The notes under the pieces: model-generated
Database searches by the model: none
What the model saw: only the letters and a program-made list of their open reading frames with translations
What the model was told of the DNA's origin: nothing
Part shown: positions 7,219-16,574 of the stretch, piece by piece
Layout: every line of letters begins with the position of its first letter
Numbering within the stretch: the stretch's first letter is position 1
Translations under genes and position numbers: made by a program
NCBI RefSeq assembly: GCF_000235625.1
Contig: NZ_AGTR01000031.1
Span: 1 to 40,422, forward strand
DNA length: 40,422 nt
Reading direction: 5' to 3'
From: Marinobacter manganoxydans MnI7-9
GTDB taxonomy: Bacteria; Pseudomonadota; Gammaproteobacteria; Pseudomonadales; Oleiphilaceae

Positions 7219-8085
7219 TCAACCTCTGACAAGGGCCCGGGCAGCCGACAAGACGCATTCCTGAAGGGGCTGCATGAAATTGGGGCTCAGGGTGCCTGCG
7301 TCAATTATATTCATGGTCAGCAGCCTTTGCCCGGGTAGCTGATCGATTTGGAAAGGGCGAACCCTTGAGGACGTAATCGACGACTCTGGCAAAAGGGCCA
7401 CTGCCAGTCCAGATTCGACCGCCGAGTATAGGTTTGCCATGTCCGAACTGGTCAGTACCGGATGATAGTCCAAGCCGGACTGCCTCAGATCCGAGGCAGC
7501 GAGATCCCGCAACGCGCAGTCGCTTTCCAGCAAGGCAACCGGGAGTGCCTCCTCTGTATTGATCGGTAGCCCGGCCGGGGCATACCAGTACAGAGCTTCC
7601 GACCACAAGTTTTTCTCCGGGGAGAACTGAGGCTCGCCCGTAACAATGGCCACATCCAGATCCCCGGTGGTTACCAGTTCCCGGAGTTTACGGCTGCGGC
7701 CACAGGTAATCCGGGGCACCAGCTCGGGAAAGGCCTTCCGAATGCGAGGAATGAACTGCTTTAGGAACGGGTGGGCATAATCTGTGGGTATTCCGAAGTG
7801 CACCGGCCCTCGCAGGGGCTCCGCGCTAAGCGCACTCAGCGTCTCATTGTTCAGACGCAGCAGTCTGTCAATGTAACTCAGCAACGTTTTACCGGGCTCC
7901 GTAAGCTTGATGCCCTGGTTACTCCGTTCAAGAAGTCGCTGCCCCAGCTGTTCTTCCAGGCGCTTGATCTGCATGCTGACAGCTGCTTGCGAGCGGTACA
8001 AGCGACTCGATGCCTCTTTAAAACCGCCTGCCTCTACCACGGCGGCGAAGGTGTTCAATAGGTCCAGATCCAGTAAGGGTTTCAT
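7219..8085 (-). CDS. LysR-family transcriptional regulator
   Basis: This 288-residue protein begins with the LysR winged helix-turn-helix (about residues 6-65; FKEASSRLYRSQAAVSMQIK) followed by a substrate-binding domain (about 90-285). It has the usual length and no missing segment. It is transcribed divergently from the MDR oxidoreductase at 8246 across 160 bases, the classic arrangement in which a LysR protein regulates its divergent neighbour and itself. The effector is unknown. The AT-rich intergenic segment is suitable for LysR binding but no operator could be fixed. Confidence 0.9.
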   Translation of the reverse strand: MKPLLDLDLLNTFAAVVEAGGFKEASSRLYRSQAAVSMQIKRLEEQLGQRLLERSNQGIKLTEPGKTLLSYIDRLLRLNNETLSALSAEPLRGPVHFGIPTDYAHPFLKQFIPRIRKAFPELVPRITCGRSRKLRELVTTGDLDVAIVTGEPQFSPEKNLWSEALYWYAPAGLPINTEEALPVALLESDCALRDLAASDLRQSGLDYHPVLTSSDMANLYSAVESGLAVALLPESSITSSRVRPFQIDQLPGQRLLTMNIIDAGTLSPNFMQPLQECVLSAARALVRG

Positions 8086-8245
8086 AGGATTCGTCTTCGT
8101 TCATGTATCACAAAACCTAAATTATCATATCAGCAATATTCGTTTGATTGAACTACTCTGCACTTTTATGATGTCGCCATATTCATTGCAATTGACGATT
8201 TAGTGATCAGGCCAATGGGTCTGGCACGAACGAGGAGATGACACC

Positions 8246-9355
8246 ATGAATCACATCGATATCCCTGAGACCATGACAGGAGTTGTTCTCACCGGGCATG
8301 GCGGTTTGGATAAACTCGAATTCCGGGAGAACCTTAACGTGCCCAAGGCCGGGGTGGGAGAGGTGCTTATCAAGGTCGGTGCTAGTGCCATTAACAACAC
8401 CGACATAAATACCCGCACAGGCTGGTATTCCAAGGGCGTGACAACGGGAACGGATCAAGGAGCGGCATCCGGATTTGAGACGGCCAGCGAGGAAGACGGT
8501 ACCTGGTCCGGAAAGCCCTTGAGCTTTCCGCGTATTCAGGGAGCCGATGTGTGCGGAACCATCGTTGCGGTCGGTGAGGCAGTGGACCGGGGACGGATCG
8601 GCGAGCGAGTGCTGGTTCGCCCCATGCAACAGTCGCCTGATAACCCGTCCTCCTACAACCTCATCACATTTGGTTCCGAGTGCAATGGCGGCTACGCCGA
8701 GTATGCCGTGGCGAGATCCAGCGAAGTGTTTGCGGTTAACAGCACACTGAGCGACACCGAGCTGGCGTCTTTTCCCTGTGCATACTCAACCGCTGAAGGC
8801 ATGCTGGACAGAGCCGACCTGAAAGCCGGAGAACGGATTCTAATCACAGGCGCTTCCGGCGGCGTTGGATCAGCAGCAATTCAGCTGGCGAAACGCCGGG
8901 GTGCCGAGGTCATCGCCGTGTGCGGTGAATCCAAGTTCGACGAGGTGCGTTTGCTGGGCGCTGACCAGGTCGTTCCCAGGGGGGAATCGCTGCTGGAAGT
9001 ACTGGAGCAGGACAGCGTTCAGGTAGTGGCGGATCTGGTCGCTGGCCCGCAGTGGCCGGAGTTATTGGAGGTGCTTAGCCGAGGCGGTCGTTACGTCGCC
9101 TCGGGGGCCATTGCAGGGCCAATGGTGGAGCTGGATGTTCGTACTCTGTACCTGAAAGATCTGAGCCTGTTGGGTTCCACCTGGCAGCCCAAAAAGGTGT
9201 TCGAGAATCTGATTGGCTACATTGAGCGGGATGTAATCCGGCCCGTAGTAGCGAAAAGATACGCTCTGCGTGATGTGGTAACGGCTCAGCAAGATTTTAT
9301 GACCAAGCGCTTCTCCGGCAAACTCGCGATTGAAGTTGCCGAACAGAATCACTGA
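8246..9355 (+). CDS. MDR-superfamily zinc-type alcohol dehydrogenase / quinone oxidoreductase-like protein
   Basis: This 369-residue cytosolic oxidoreductase has a GroES-like N-terminal domain with SAINNTDINTRTGWY, the insertion EDGTWSGKPLSFPRIQGADVCG, and a Rossmann domain with the nucleotide-binding motif GASGGVGSAAIQLAKRRGAE (about residues 201-220). The family reduces or oxidises alcohols, quinones or enones with NAD(P)H; the substrate cannot be assigned. AGGAG at 8233-8237 precedes the ATG. It is divergent from a LysR gene that probably controls it. The pairing recalls MexS/MexT, but orthology is not claimed. Confidence 0.88.
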   Translation: MNHIDIPETMTGVVLTGHGGLDKLEFRENLNVPKAGVGEVLIKVGASAINNTDINTRTGWYSKGVTTGTDQGAASGFETASEEDGTWSGKPLSFPRIQGADVCGTIVAVGEAVDRGRIGERVLVRPMQQSPDNPSSYNLITFGSECNGGYAEYAVARSSEVFAVNSTLSDTELASFPCAYSTAEGMLDRADLKAGERILITGASGGVGSAAIQLAKRRGAEVIAVCGESKFDEVRLLGADQVVPRGESLLEVLEQDSVQVVADLVAGPQWPELLEVLSRGGRYVASGAIAGPMVELDVRTLYLKDLSLLGSTWQPKKVFENLIGYIERDVIRPVVAKRYALRDVVTAQQDFMTKRFSGKLAIEVAEQNH

Positions 9356-9443
9356 ACAAGAGAGCAGGTAGGAAGAGAAAGCTGATAAAAACGCACCGTC
9401 CCTGGTGCCAAGACGCAAATGAAACTTCTGAAACAGGAATGCC

Positions 9444-9695
9444 TCAACCGTGGCTTTCGGAGCGCACCTCGCCACGGATAACAACCTGACCGCTGTAAGG
9501 GGCCGGCTCTGCGTTTTCATGGTTCGCGTTCCGGTCCTGAATTTCACCACGAATAACGACCTGGCCGCTGTAGGGCGCGGGATGGGCCTCTTCGGTGCTC
9601 GGCTGGTCTGACTTTCGGTCTGCCAGAGTTGCGTGAGCGGGAAGGGCAGTCGCAGCCATGAGTGAAGCCAGGGTAATCAGTGCAGCTTTACGCAT
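9444..9695 (-). CDS. Small secreted protein with a duplicated motif
   Basis: From ATG 9695, preceded by GGAGAA, this 83-residue protein has a clear Sec signal peptide (MRKAALITLASLMAATALPAH, cleavage after AHA near residue 22). The mature part of about 60 residues contains two copies of APYSGQVVIRGE (about residues 40-51 and 65-76) separated by a charged linker. An upstream in-frame start would add 20 residues before the signal peptide and is unlikely. It is convergent with the MDR gene. I do not recognise the family; export to the periplasm is the only supported inference. Confidence 0.75.
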   Translation of the reverse strand: MRKAALITLASLMAATALPAHATLADRKSDQPSTEEAHPAPYSGQVVIRGEIQDRNANHENAEPAPYSGQVVIRGEVRSESHG

Positions 9696-9987
9696 TTCAA
9701 TTCTCCAAACATTGAGTGGGTTCAGCTGATCCCGCGGCAAAAGCTGTTCGGGCATCAGATGGGAGAATTATGGAGGCGAAGGCTGCCGAAGGAATAATTC
9801 TTAAACGGTATGGCTAACATCATTTTCCGTGATGTAACTAACGCGCAACCGCACATTTAGTGGCCGTATTTATGCTTATACATAACCCTCAATGATGTTT
9901 TGAATATCAATCCATAATTAGTCCTGCCAGCCCGCTACTTGAAAAATAGCAGCCAACTTTTCGACCGATCTGAATTCGGAGTTGGCT

Positions 9988-11013
9988 ATGTTTCGTCGTT
10001 TACTAATTGCTTCCCTCGCAACAGTTGTATTCGCTCCTTTTGCGCACGCAGAGCCTGGCGACTCGGTACTTGCGCTTTCGACAGACAATGACCTGTTTGC
10101 GCCGACACAAACAGACAGAGACTATACAGCGGGTCTCGCCATTACCTATTCATCCAACTCACAAGAATTCATTGATAACCCCGTGTCCCAGGTGAGCCAA
10201 GGCTTGGACGGTTTGTTGCTACCTATTGTGGGGGGCAGCGTCGAAATCCCCGAAAGCGCCGCGCTTGAATTCGGTGCTTATGGTTTTACCCCTGAGGAGA
10301 TCAGCGCATCGGACATTGATCGAAGTGATCGGCCATACAGCAGCCTGGTCTATATGTCGTCTAGCCAGAGTTATGAATCCCCCGGTGCAGGCTCCGGTTG
10401 GACAACGTCGATGACCGTCGGGATTCTCGGGCTCGACGCGTTCAAAGCCGGGCAAAATGCTGTGCACAAGGTGGTGGGTAGCGATCGCGCAAACGGATGG
10501 GATCATCAGATCTCGGAGGGCGGTGAGCCGACGTTCCGATACTCAGCGGCGTATCACCAGTACCTGGACGCCAGCCAACCCGATCAGCAATACAAAGTGA
10601 CCTATTTTGGATCAGTGGGCTATTTGACGGAATTCGGCGCGGCGCTGGTGTTCCGTGATGGACTGATTTCCTCGCCAGACAACCGTTTTAACCCTGAGCT
10701 GATGGCTTATGGCGAACGAGCGCCGGGTGTTTCGGCACCAGGTGGCAGTGAGAGCTATTTCTGGGGCGGTTTGTCCGTAAAAGCGCGGGCGTACAACGCA
10801 TTTCTTCAGGGGCAGTTTCGCGATTCAGACCACGAGCTGACCGCCAATGATCTGAACATTCTGCTGGCTGAAGTCTGGGGAGGCTACACCCACAGTTTTC
10901 TCGGCGGCAGCGAAATCAGTTACGTGCTGCGAGTTCAAAGCTCCGAAATTAAATCTGGTACGGGAAACCGCACGCTCGCCTGGGGTGGCATTGTGTTTAG
11001 CAAGCGGCTGTGA
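9988..11013 (+). CDS. LpxR-like outer-membrane lipid A 3'-O-deacylase (DUF2219)
   Basis: This 341-residue protein has a signal peptide ending at AHA and a beta-barrel outer-membrane pattern, with alternating hydrophobic strands to the last residues. LALSTDNDLFAPTQTDRDYT just after the signal peptide matches the LpxR family N-terminus, including the Asn-Asp pair. GWDHQI near residue 170 supplies the expected catalytic His. The family removes the 3' acyloxyacyl group from lipid A in the outer membrane. ATG 9988 is used because GGAG at 9978-9981 is well placed; TTG 9982 is an alternative. It stands alone in its operon. Confidence 0.82.
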   Translation: MFRRLLIASLATVVFAPFAHAEPGDSVLALSTDNDLFAPTQTDRDYTAGLAITYSSNSQEFIDNPVSQVSQGLDGLLLPIVGGSVEIPESAALEFGAYGFTPEEISASDIDRSDRPYSSLVYMSSSQSYESPGAGSGWTTSMTVGILGLDAFKAGQNAVHKVVGSDRANGWDHQISEGGEPTFRYSAAYHQYLDASQPDQQYKVTYFGSVGYLTEFGAALVFRDGLISSPDNRFNPELMAYGERAPGVSAPGGSESYFWGGLSVKARAYNAFLQGQFRDSDHELTANDLNILLAEVWGGYTHSFLGGSEISYVLRVQSSEIKSGTGNRTLAWGGIVFSKRL

Positions 11014-11131
11014 AGGCCGCCGGTGACCATTCAGCAGATCACTGAATGGAACATATACCGCACCGGAATTAGTTTTAACCCCGTGAAGGCCTCATTCTTT
11101 CACTAACCCACAGGGCAAAGGAGACTGTGAA

Positions 11132-11455
11132 ATGAGCAAGATCATCGAAGTAACCGATACAAACTTTAAAGAAGCGGTCGAGCAAAGCGAGCAGCCGGTG
11201 CTGGTGGATTTCTGGGCACCGTGGTGTGGGCCATGCAAAACTGTTGCACCAATGCTAGAGGAGATCGCCGATGAGTTCGGCGAGGCGCTAACCATCGCCA
11301 AGGTCAACGTGGACGACAGCCCCGAGATTACTGCAAGAATGCGTATCCGGAGCATTCCGACGCTGGCTCTCTTTGATGACGGCGGAATGATCGCCCAGAA
11401 AACCGGAGCCGGAAGCCTGGGTGAACTGAGAACCTTTGTAAAAGGACATCTGTAA
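11132..11455 (+). CDS. trxA: Thioredoxin
   Basis: This 107-residue cytosolic thioredoxin reduces disulfides with electrons from thioredoxin reductase. It has the canonical FWAPWCGPC active site (Cys 32 and 35), the buried Asp (VDFW) and the cis-Pro loop RSIPT (about residues 73-77). GGAG stands 8 bases before the ATG and a strong terminator follows the stop codon, so it is monocistronic. It may be one of several thioredoxins in the genome, so the symbol trxA marks the family. Confidence 0.93.
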   Translation: MSKIIEVTDTNFKEAVEQSEQPVLVDFWAPWCGPCKTVAPMLEEIADEFGEALTIAKVNVDDSPEITARMRIRSIPTLALFDDGGMIAQKTGAGSLGELRTFVKGHL

Positions 11456-11464
11456 ACCGGAACC

Positions 11465-11489
11465 AAAGCCTCCCTAGCGGAGGCTTTCT
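11465..11489 (+). terminator. Rho-independent terminator of the thioredoxin gene
   Basis: Perfect 9-base arms AAAGCCTCC (11465-11473) and GGAGGCTTT (11479-11487) with a 5-base loop, ending in a short T-rich tail, 10 bases after the thioredoxin stop codon. Confidence 0.85.
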
Positions 11490-11589
11490 GCGTTCTGTGG
11501 GCGGCAAAAGGTCTACAGGAATACCGCAATTGCGGTTGTGTGTAATCCGGGCCAGACTTATGCCGGTTCAATCGCCCCAGGTATATGGA

Positions 11590-12540
11590 ATGAAAACACA
11601 AGAACTACAGTTGTTGTATATTTTTGACGCCATCATGACCGAGCGGTCGGTGACACGCGCAGCAGACCGGCTCGCCATGACGCAGCCGGCGGTTTCCAAT
11701 GCTATATCGCGAATGCGTCAGATCTGGAACGATCCTCTTTTTGTGCGAAAAGGGCGTCAGATTGAACCCACGTCCTATGCATTAAGCCTCTGGGACCAGG
11801 TCAGCGATCACATGTTTGCACTGACCAACGCGGTCAGCGCAACCCAGTTTGATCCGAGCACGTCAAACCGCACCTTTCGTGTTGCGGTCACGGATGCCAT
11901 TGTTGAAATGATCTGGCGTCAATTGGTGCAAATGCTTGAAAGCGAAGCGCCCGGTGTTGATGTACACGCGGTGCCTTACACACCCGAAGGCACCCACGCC
12001 GATCTGAGAGAAGCCCATGTTGATGTGGCGGTGGGCGTTTTATCTCAACACGATTACAGCCTGCGAAGCACCTGGCTTTTCGAGGGGGGCTACGTGCTCG
12101 CCATGCGCGCCGACCATCCGCTGGCCGGTCGACAGATTACCATGGAAGAATTCCTTGAGGCGCGACATCTTCTGGTAAGTATGTCAGGCGATGCCCATGG
12201 CTTCGTGGACAGCTATCTCGATCAGAAGGGTATGAGCCGCCGGATAGCGGCGACTGTTAATCATTTCTCAACAGTTCCGGTAGTACTCAGAGAAACCAAC
12301 CTCATTGCTGCTGTCCCAGAATTGATCAGCCAGGATTGTGGTTTCGTGAACGGCCTATGGATGGGTGAGCTTCCCTTCGACGTCGATCCGACGAGTCTAT
12401 ACCTGATCTGGCACGCCCGTCATGACCGCGACCCCGGAGTCGTTTGGCTCCGGGAGAAGATGGAGAATCTGCTCCAGGAACGGTGGCATGACATTATGGT
12501 CAATTCTCCCTGTGGACGGCACCAGCTGAAGGCTGTCTGA
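11590..12540 (+). CDS. LysR-family transcriptional regulator (NodD/LeuO-like branch)
   Basis: This 316-residue regulator has an N-terminal winged helix-turn-helix (LYIFDAIMTERSVTRAADRL, then MTQPAVSNAISRMR, residues about 5-65) and a LysR effector domain. The spacing and the sequence FVRKGRQIEPTSYA are typical of the NodD/LeuO/NahR-like branch. ATG 11590 aligns with the family N-terminus; the open frame extends 31 codons upstream into the terminator region and is not used. No divergent partner exists, so the target is unclear. Confidence 0.87.
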   Translation: MKTQELQLLYIFDAIMTERSVTRAADRLAMTQPAVSNAISRMRQIWNDPLFVRKGRQIEPTSYALSLWDQVSDHMFALTNAVSATQFDPSTSNRTFRVAVTDAIVEMIWRQLVQMLESEAPGVDVHAVPYTPEGTHADLREAHVDVAVGVLSQHDYSLRSTWLFEGGYVLAMRADHPLAGRQITMEEFLEARHLLVSMSGDAHGFVDSYLDQKGMSRRIAATVNHFSTVPVVLRETNLIAAVPELISQDCGFVNGLWMGELPFDVDPTSLYLIWHARHDRDPGVVWLREKMENLLQERWHDIMVNSPCGRHQLKAV

Positions 12541-12554
12541 GTCGATGCAGCGTT

Positions 12555-13442
12555 TCAGGCGGTGGTTTGCAGCGCCATAGTGACCGCTTGTGGTGGCTGC
12601 CCGTAAAACCGCTTGAATTCCCTGCTGAACTGGCTCGCGCTTTCGTAGCCCACCAGGGATGCGGCCTGGCTCACCTTCACACCCTGATCTGAAAGCAACT
12701 CCCGGGCTCGGGTGAGCCGGATGCGTTTGATGTACTGGATGGGGGACTGCGCAGCCACCTGCCGAAAATTGCGGTGGAAGGTCGCCGGACTCATGTTGGC
12801 AAGAGCGGCCAGCTGTTCGACATCCAGCGGTTCCGAAAAGTGCGCATGAACGTGCTTGAGCACCGGCTCCAGTCGGGAAAGTTGGGTGTTATGCCGCACC
12901 AGATCTACCAGCGAGGCGCCGTTCGGGCCCCGGAGCGCGTGCAGCAACAGTTCCTTTTTCAGGCCCGGTCCGAGGGCCTTGGCCGCCAGCGGGTCATTCA
13001 GCGCCTCGGCAAGCCGCACCACGCTGGCGTTGAAGGCGCGAGTGGCCGGAGCCACGTACAAGGTGTGCGCATTCAACGAAGGAGCGTTGGCGCCGCCGGT
13101 CTGCCGGCACTCATCAAAAATCCGCACCAGCTCATGCAATGCCGACAGATCCAGGTCCATGACCAGGGAGAGCAGGGGACCGTCGGGTGGCGTGATTGCC
13201 TCGCAGTCAGCGGGCGTGGGTAGGGTCAGCACAAGGTAGTTGTCGGGGTTGTACTCGTACACCTGGTTGTCGAGAAACACCCGTTTGGTGCCTTGGGCCA
13301 TGATAATGATGCCCTGGCTGTAACAGAGCGGCTCTCTGCCCGTGGTTTCGTTGCTTCGGTAGACCCCGACGCCCTCAATCGGTGTTGGGTTGTAGCCCTC
13401 GGTCGCTGCAAGTGGGGCCAGCAGTTGGGCGAGTGTGGGCAT
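12555..13442 (-). CDS. AraC-family transcriptional regulator with AraC_N domain, divergent from yqhD
   Basis: This 295-residue protein has an N-terminal AraC_N-type sensory domain (about residues 20-180; PLCYSQGIIIMAQGTKRVF) and a C-terminal double helix-turn-helix (about 190-290; LAALANMSPATFHRNFR and VGYESASQFSREFKRFYG). It is divergent from the YqhD-like aldehyde reductase across 166 bases. In E. coli the AraC-type protein YqhC activates yqhD in response to aldehydes, and this arrangement suggests the same. It is convergent with the LysR gene. Confidence 0.9.
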   Translation of the reverse strand: MPTLAQLLAPLAATEGYNPTPIEGVGVYRSNETTGREPLCYSQGIIIMAQGTKRVFLDNQVYEYNPDNYLVLTLPTPADCEAITPPDGPLLSLVMDLDLSALHELVRIFDECRQTGGANAPSLNAHTLYVAPATRAFNASVVRLAEALNDPLAAKALGPGLKKELLLHALRGPNGASLVDLVRHNTQLSRLEPVLKHVHAHFSEPLDVEQLAALANMSPATFHRNFRQVAAQSPIQYIKRIRLTRARELLSDQGVKVSQAASLVGYESASQFSREFKRFYGQPPQAVTMALQTTA

Positions 13443-13608
13443 CGGTCGGTCTCCTGAATGGGTGAAGACGCCATCTTACCTGCGATGCATTAAAATGCCT
13501 AGTCGTGTCGTTAATGATAGGAAAAGGCATGCCAGTGATCGAAATGCCCATTCTGATTTGGTCTTGCGGCGATACAATCTCTCCACGCTTTGATGAGGAG
13601 AGAGGATT

Positions 13609-14772
13609 ATGCAAAATTTCGATTTCTACAATCCAACCCGTATTGTTTTCGGCAAAGACCGTCTGCAGGAGCTGGATCAGCTCATTCCCAAGAATTCTCG
13701 GGTGCTGGTTCTGTACGGTGGCGGCAGCGTCAAGCGGTTCGGTACCCTCGATAAAGTTCTGGCCGGCCTGGGTAATCGGACGGTGTTCGAGTTTGCCGGC
13801 ATTGAGCCCAACCCGCGCTACGAAACCCTGATGGAAGCGGTGGATCTTGTCCGCCGGGAAAGCGTCGATTTCCTGCTGGCCGTTGGCGGTGGCTCGGTGA
13901 TGGACGGCACTAAGTTCGTGGCCGCGGCTGCGCCGTTTGAGGGCGACGAGGAAAGTCTGCTGGAGCATGGCTTTGCCGGCCTTCCAGTGGAACAGGCACT
14001 GCCACTCGGCACCGTCGCCACCCTGCCGGCGACAGGCTCTGAAATGAACATGGGCGCCGTCGTCTCCCATAAGGGCGGGAAATGGCCGGTAATGAGCCCG
14101 CTGTTGTATCCGACGTTCTCGTTCCTGGACCCGTCGCTGACCTTCTCCCTGCCCACCAGGCAGGTCGCCAACGGCGTGGTCGACGCCTTCGTGCACGTGG
14201 TTGAACAGTATGTAACTTATCCGGTCAACGCGCAGATTCAGGACCGCACCGCTGAAGGTATTCTCAAGACCCTGATCGAGGTGGGCCCGGTCACCCTGGC
14301 CAACCCGGAGGACTACGATGCCCGTGCAAATCTGGTCTGGGCGGCTACCTCCGCGCTGAATGGCTACATTGGCGTGGGCGTTCCCCAGGATTGGAGTACC
14401 CATATGATTGGGCACGAACTGACCGCCATGTTCGGCATCGATCACGGGCAGAGTCTCGCCATTATCCTGCCGTCGGTCTGGAAACTCCGTAAAGAGCAGA
14501 AGCGGGAAAAACTCCTGCAGTACGCCGAGCGAGTATGGGGCATCGTCGACGGCTCTGAGGAAGAGCGCATCAATCAGGCCATCGCCCAGACCAGAGCCTT
14601 TTTCGAAAGTCTGGGAGTTGCAACGCGACTGGATCAATACGGGGTCAAAGAAAATCAGGTGGCCGACATCGTCGAGGCGTTGAAAGCCCATGGTATGACC
14701 GAGCTCTCGGAGCGGGGCGACATGACACCAGAGATCAGCCACCAGGTTTTGATCGATGCCTTCAGTGAGTGA
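13609..14772 (+). CDS. yqhD: YqhD-like NADPH-dependent aldehyde reductase (iron-containing alcohol dehydrogenase)
   Basis: This 387-residue enzyme has the same length as E. coli YqhD and is closely similar along its whole sequence: NPTRIVFGKD at the start, VLYGGGSV and AVGGGSVMDGTKF for nucleotide binding, and NGVVDAFVHVVEQYVT and HMIGHELTAMFGIDHGQ for the metal site (Asp, His, His, His). The family reduces short-chain and lipid-peroxidation aldehydes to alcohols with NADPH in the cytosol. A GAGG-rich ribosome binding site precedes ATG 13609. The divergent AraC gene is its probable activator. Confidence 0.92.
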   Translation: MQNFDFYNPTRIVFGKDRLQELDQLIPKNSRVLVLYGGGSVKRFGTLDKVLAGLGNRTVFEFAGIEPNPRYETLMEAVDLVRRESVDFLLAVGGGSVMDGTKFVAAAAPFEGDEESLLEHGFAGLPVEQALPLGTVATLPATGSEMNMGAVVSHKGGKWPVMSPLLYPTFSFLDPSLTFSLPTRQVANGVVDAFVHVVEQYVTYPVNAQIQDRTAEGILKTLIEVGPVTLANPEDYDARANLVWAATSALNGYIGVGVPQDWSTHMIGHELTAMFGIDHGQSLAIILPSVWKLRKEQKREKLLQYAERVWGIVDGSEEERINQAIAQTRAFFESLGVATRLDQYGVKENQVADIVEALKAHGMTELSERGDMTPEISHQVLIDAFSE

Positions 14773-14836
14773 GAAATCCCGGAGCATCGATCGATAACCT
14801 GCCCGAAGTGAACGCTGTTCTGTATGATGCGAAACC

Positions 14837-15569
14837 ATGAAGAACGCGCGATCAAAAATCCAACTGAAGAGTTACAGCGATCATGGGCAAACACACGCCC
14901 ATGATCATCATCAGTTGGTGCTGCCCTTGGTGGGAAAACTTTCTCTGTCGGTAAATAGTCGGGCCGGGGAAGTGGCTGAGGGCAGAGCGGCGATCATCGC
15001 CGCCGGTCAGGATCACGATTTCGAAGCCCGGGATGACAACCGGTTTGTGGTCGCAGACGTTCCAGATGGCTTGGCTCCGATGCTGGACCGGCTGCCCTGT
15101 TTCGTGCAGCTCGATGCCGGGTTGGAGCATTACGTGCAGTTTCTCCATGCCCAGTTGCAACAGGGCGCGGAAGGCTCCCAGACTCAGCACCAGATGTTGC
15201 TGTTGCTGATCCAGCTGCTGCAGGAGCGCTTTGGAGACCGTTTACGGCTGGATCGTCGAGTGGACGTGGCGAAACGCTTCATCGACGAGCATTTCCACCA
15301 AAAGATCACCGTTAATCAACTGGCCACCATCGCGCACCTGAGTGTGCGGCAACTGAACCAGCTGTTCCGGGAGCAGGTGGGCTTGCCCCCCCCATCATTA
15401 CCTGACGGAGTTGCGCATGCAGACGGCGTGGCAACTTCTCGAGCGGGGTGACCTGTCGATCCAGCATATCGCCGACGCCGTCGGGTACAGCTCACTGTCA
15501 GCCTTCAGTGATAGATTCGCCCAACATTTCGGGCATTCTCCCAGTCATTTTCGCCGACTTTCTAAATAA
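14837..15569 (+). pseudogene. AraC-family transcriptional regulator, frameshifted in a C-run
   Basis: The frame from ATG 14837 encodes a cupin-type sensor (HAHDHHQLVLPLVGKLSL) and the first helix-turn-helix (VNQLATIAHLSVRQLNQLFR). At the run of eight C bases (15386-15393) it shifts and stops at 15451. With seven C bases it continues as HHYLTELRMQTAWQLLERGD, then VGYSSLSAFSDRFAQHFGHS, the second AraC helix-turn-helix, to the TAA at 15567-15569. The intact protein would be about 243 residues. It lies just before the DMT exporter on the same strand, its likely target. The lesion may be a true frameshift, a phase-variable tract or a base-calling error. Confidence 0.85.
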
Positions 15570-15658
15570 CCCTTCCGAATTCTGGAAGCCTGCCCATCAC
15601 CGGCTCAATAAGCTGTTGCGTCTGAACTGATTGATCTCTGACTTAGAGGGACGCAACT

Positions 15659-16558
15659 ATGACCGCGGCATCCGCCACCTGGATTGGCTCAATATCTGTG
15701 CTTTTATGGGGCACCCTGGCTTTGCTGACCAAGCTTACCGGCGGGCAGATTCCGGAATTTCAGCTCATGGCCATGACCTTTACACTGGCTTTTGCACTGA
15801 TGTGTGTCCGTTGGTTCAAGGGCGGGCACTCGGGCATCCGCTTCGCGAAGCAATCCGCATTTGCCTGGACCATCGGTGTGGTGGGCCTGTTCGGCTATCA
15901 CTTTGCCTACTTCAAGGCCATGACCCTGGCACCGGCGGTCGAGGTCAGCCTGCTGGCCTATCTCTGGCCGCTGTTCATTGTCCTGTTTTCGGCGCTCTTG
16001 CCGGGCGAGTCCTTGCGGGCACAGCACATCGCCGGGGCGGTGATGGCACTGGTTGGCTGCTGGTTGCTGATCGGTCGGAATAGCAGCGGCTTCAGTGCCC
16101 AGAATCTGGATGGCTACTTAGTGGCGTTCGCCTGCGCCTTGATCTGGTCGTCCTATTCGGTGCTCAGCCGTCTGGTAAAATCTGTGCCTACCGATGCTGT
16201 TGGCTGGTTTTGTGGTGTTACCGCGGTCCTGGCTTGGATGTGCCACCTGATGTGGGAGCAAACGGTGTGGCCGGATGGCGCAAGCCAATGGGTCGGAGTG
16301 GTCGGGCTGGGCCTTGGTCCCGTGGGCATAGCCTTTTTCACCTGGGATTACGGGGTAAAACACGGGAACATCCAGCTGCTGGGAACCCTGGCATACAGCG
16401 CACCCCTCATTTCGGTCATCTTGCTCATCGTTTTTGGCTTCGGCGAGGCAACCATGGCCGTCGCAGGTGCCAGCACGCTGATTGTGTCCGGATCACTGGT
16501 AGCTGGAAAAACCCGAAACACAGAGACTGCCAAAACTGTAAATCATGAAGCTGTGTAA
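15659..16558 (+). CDS. DMT-superfamily (EamA) exporter, YddG-like
   Basis: This 299-residue inner-membrane protein has ten hydrophobic segments in two EamA repeats. WDYGVKHGNIQLLGTLAYSA and the early LLWGTLALLTKLTGG are typical of the YddG-like branch, which exports aromatic amino acids and related compounds; the substrate here is inferred. GAGGG precedes ATG 15659. It is 16 bases upstream of the tRNA-binding-domain gene, so the two are probably one transcript. Confidence 0.85.
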   Translation: MTAASATWIGSISVLLWGTLALLTKLTGGQIPEFQLMAMTFTLAFALMCVRWFKGGHSGIRFAKQSAFAWTIGVVGLFGYHFAYFKAMTLAPAVEVSLLAYLWPLFIVLFSALLPGESLRAQHIAGAVMALVGCWLLIGRNSSGFSAQNLDGYLVAFACALIWSSYSVLSRLVKSVPTDAVGWFCGVTAVLAWMCHLMWEQTVWPDGASQWVGVVGLGLGPVGIAFFTWDYGVKHGNIQLLGTLAYSAPLISVILLIVFGFGEATMAVAGASTLIVSGSLVAGKTRNTETAKTVNHEAV

Positions 16559-16574
16559 CAACGGAGGATGAAGA

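Noticed and set aside
13375-14838. 487-codon open frame antisense to the aldehyde reductase gene
   Set aside because: It overlaps yqhD and part of the AraC gene on the opposite strand; His/Gln/Arg-rich shadow frame without domains.
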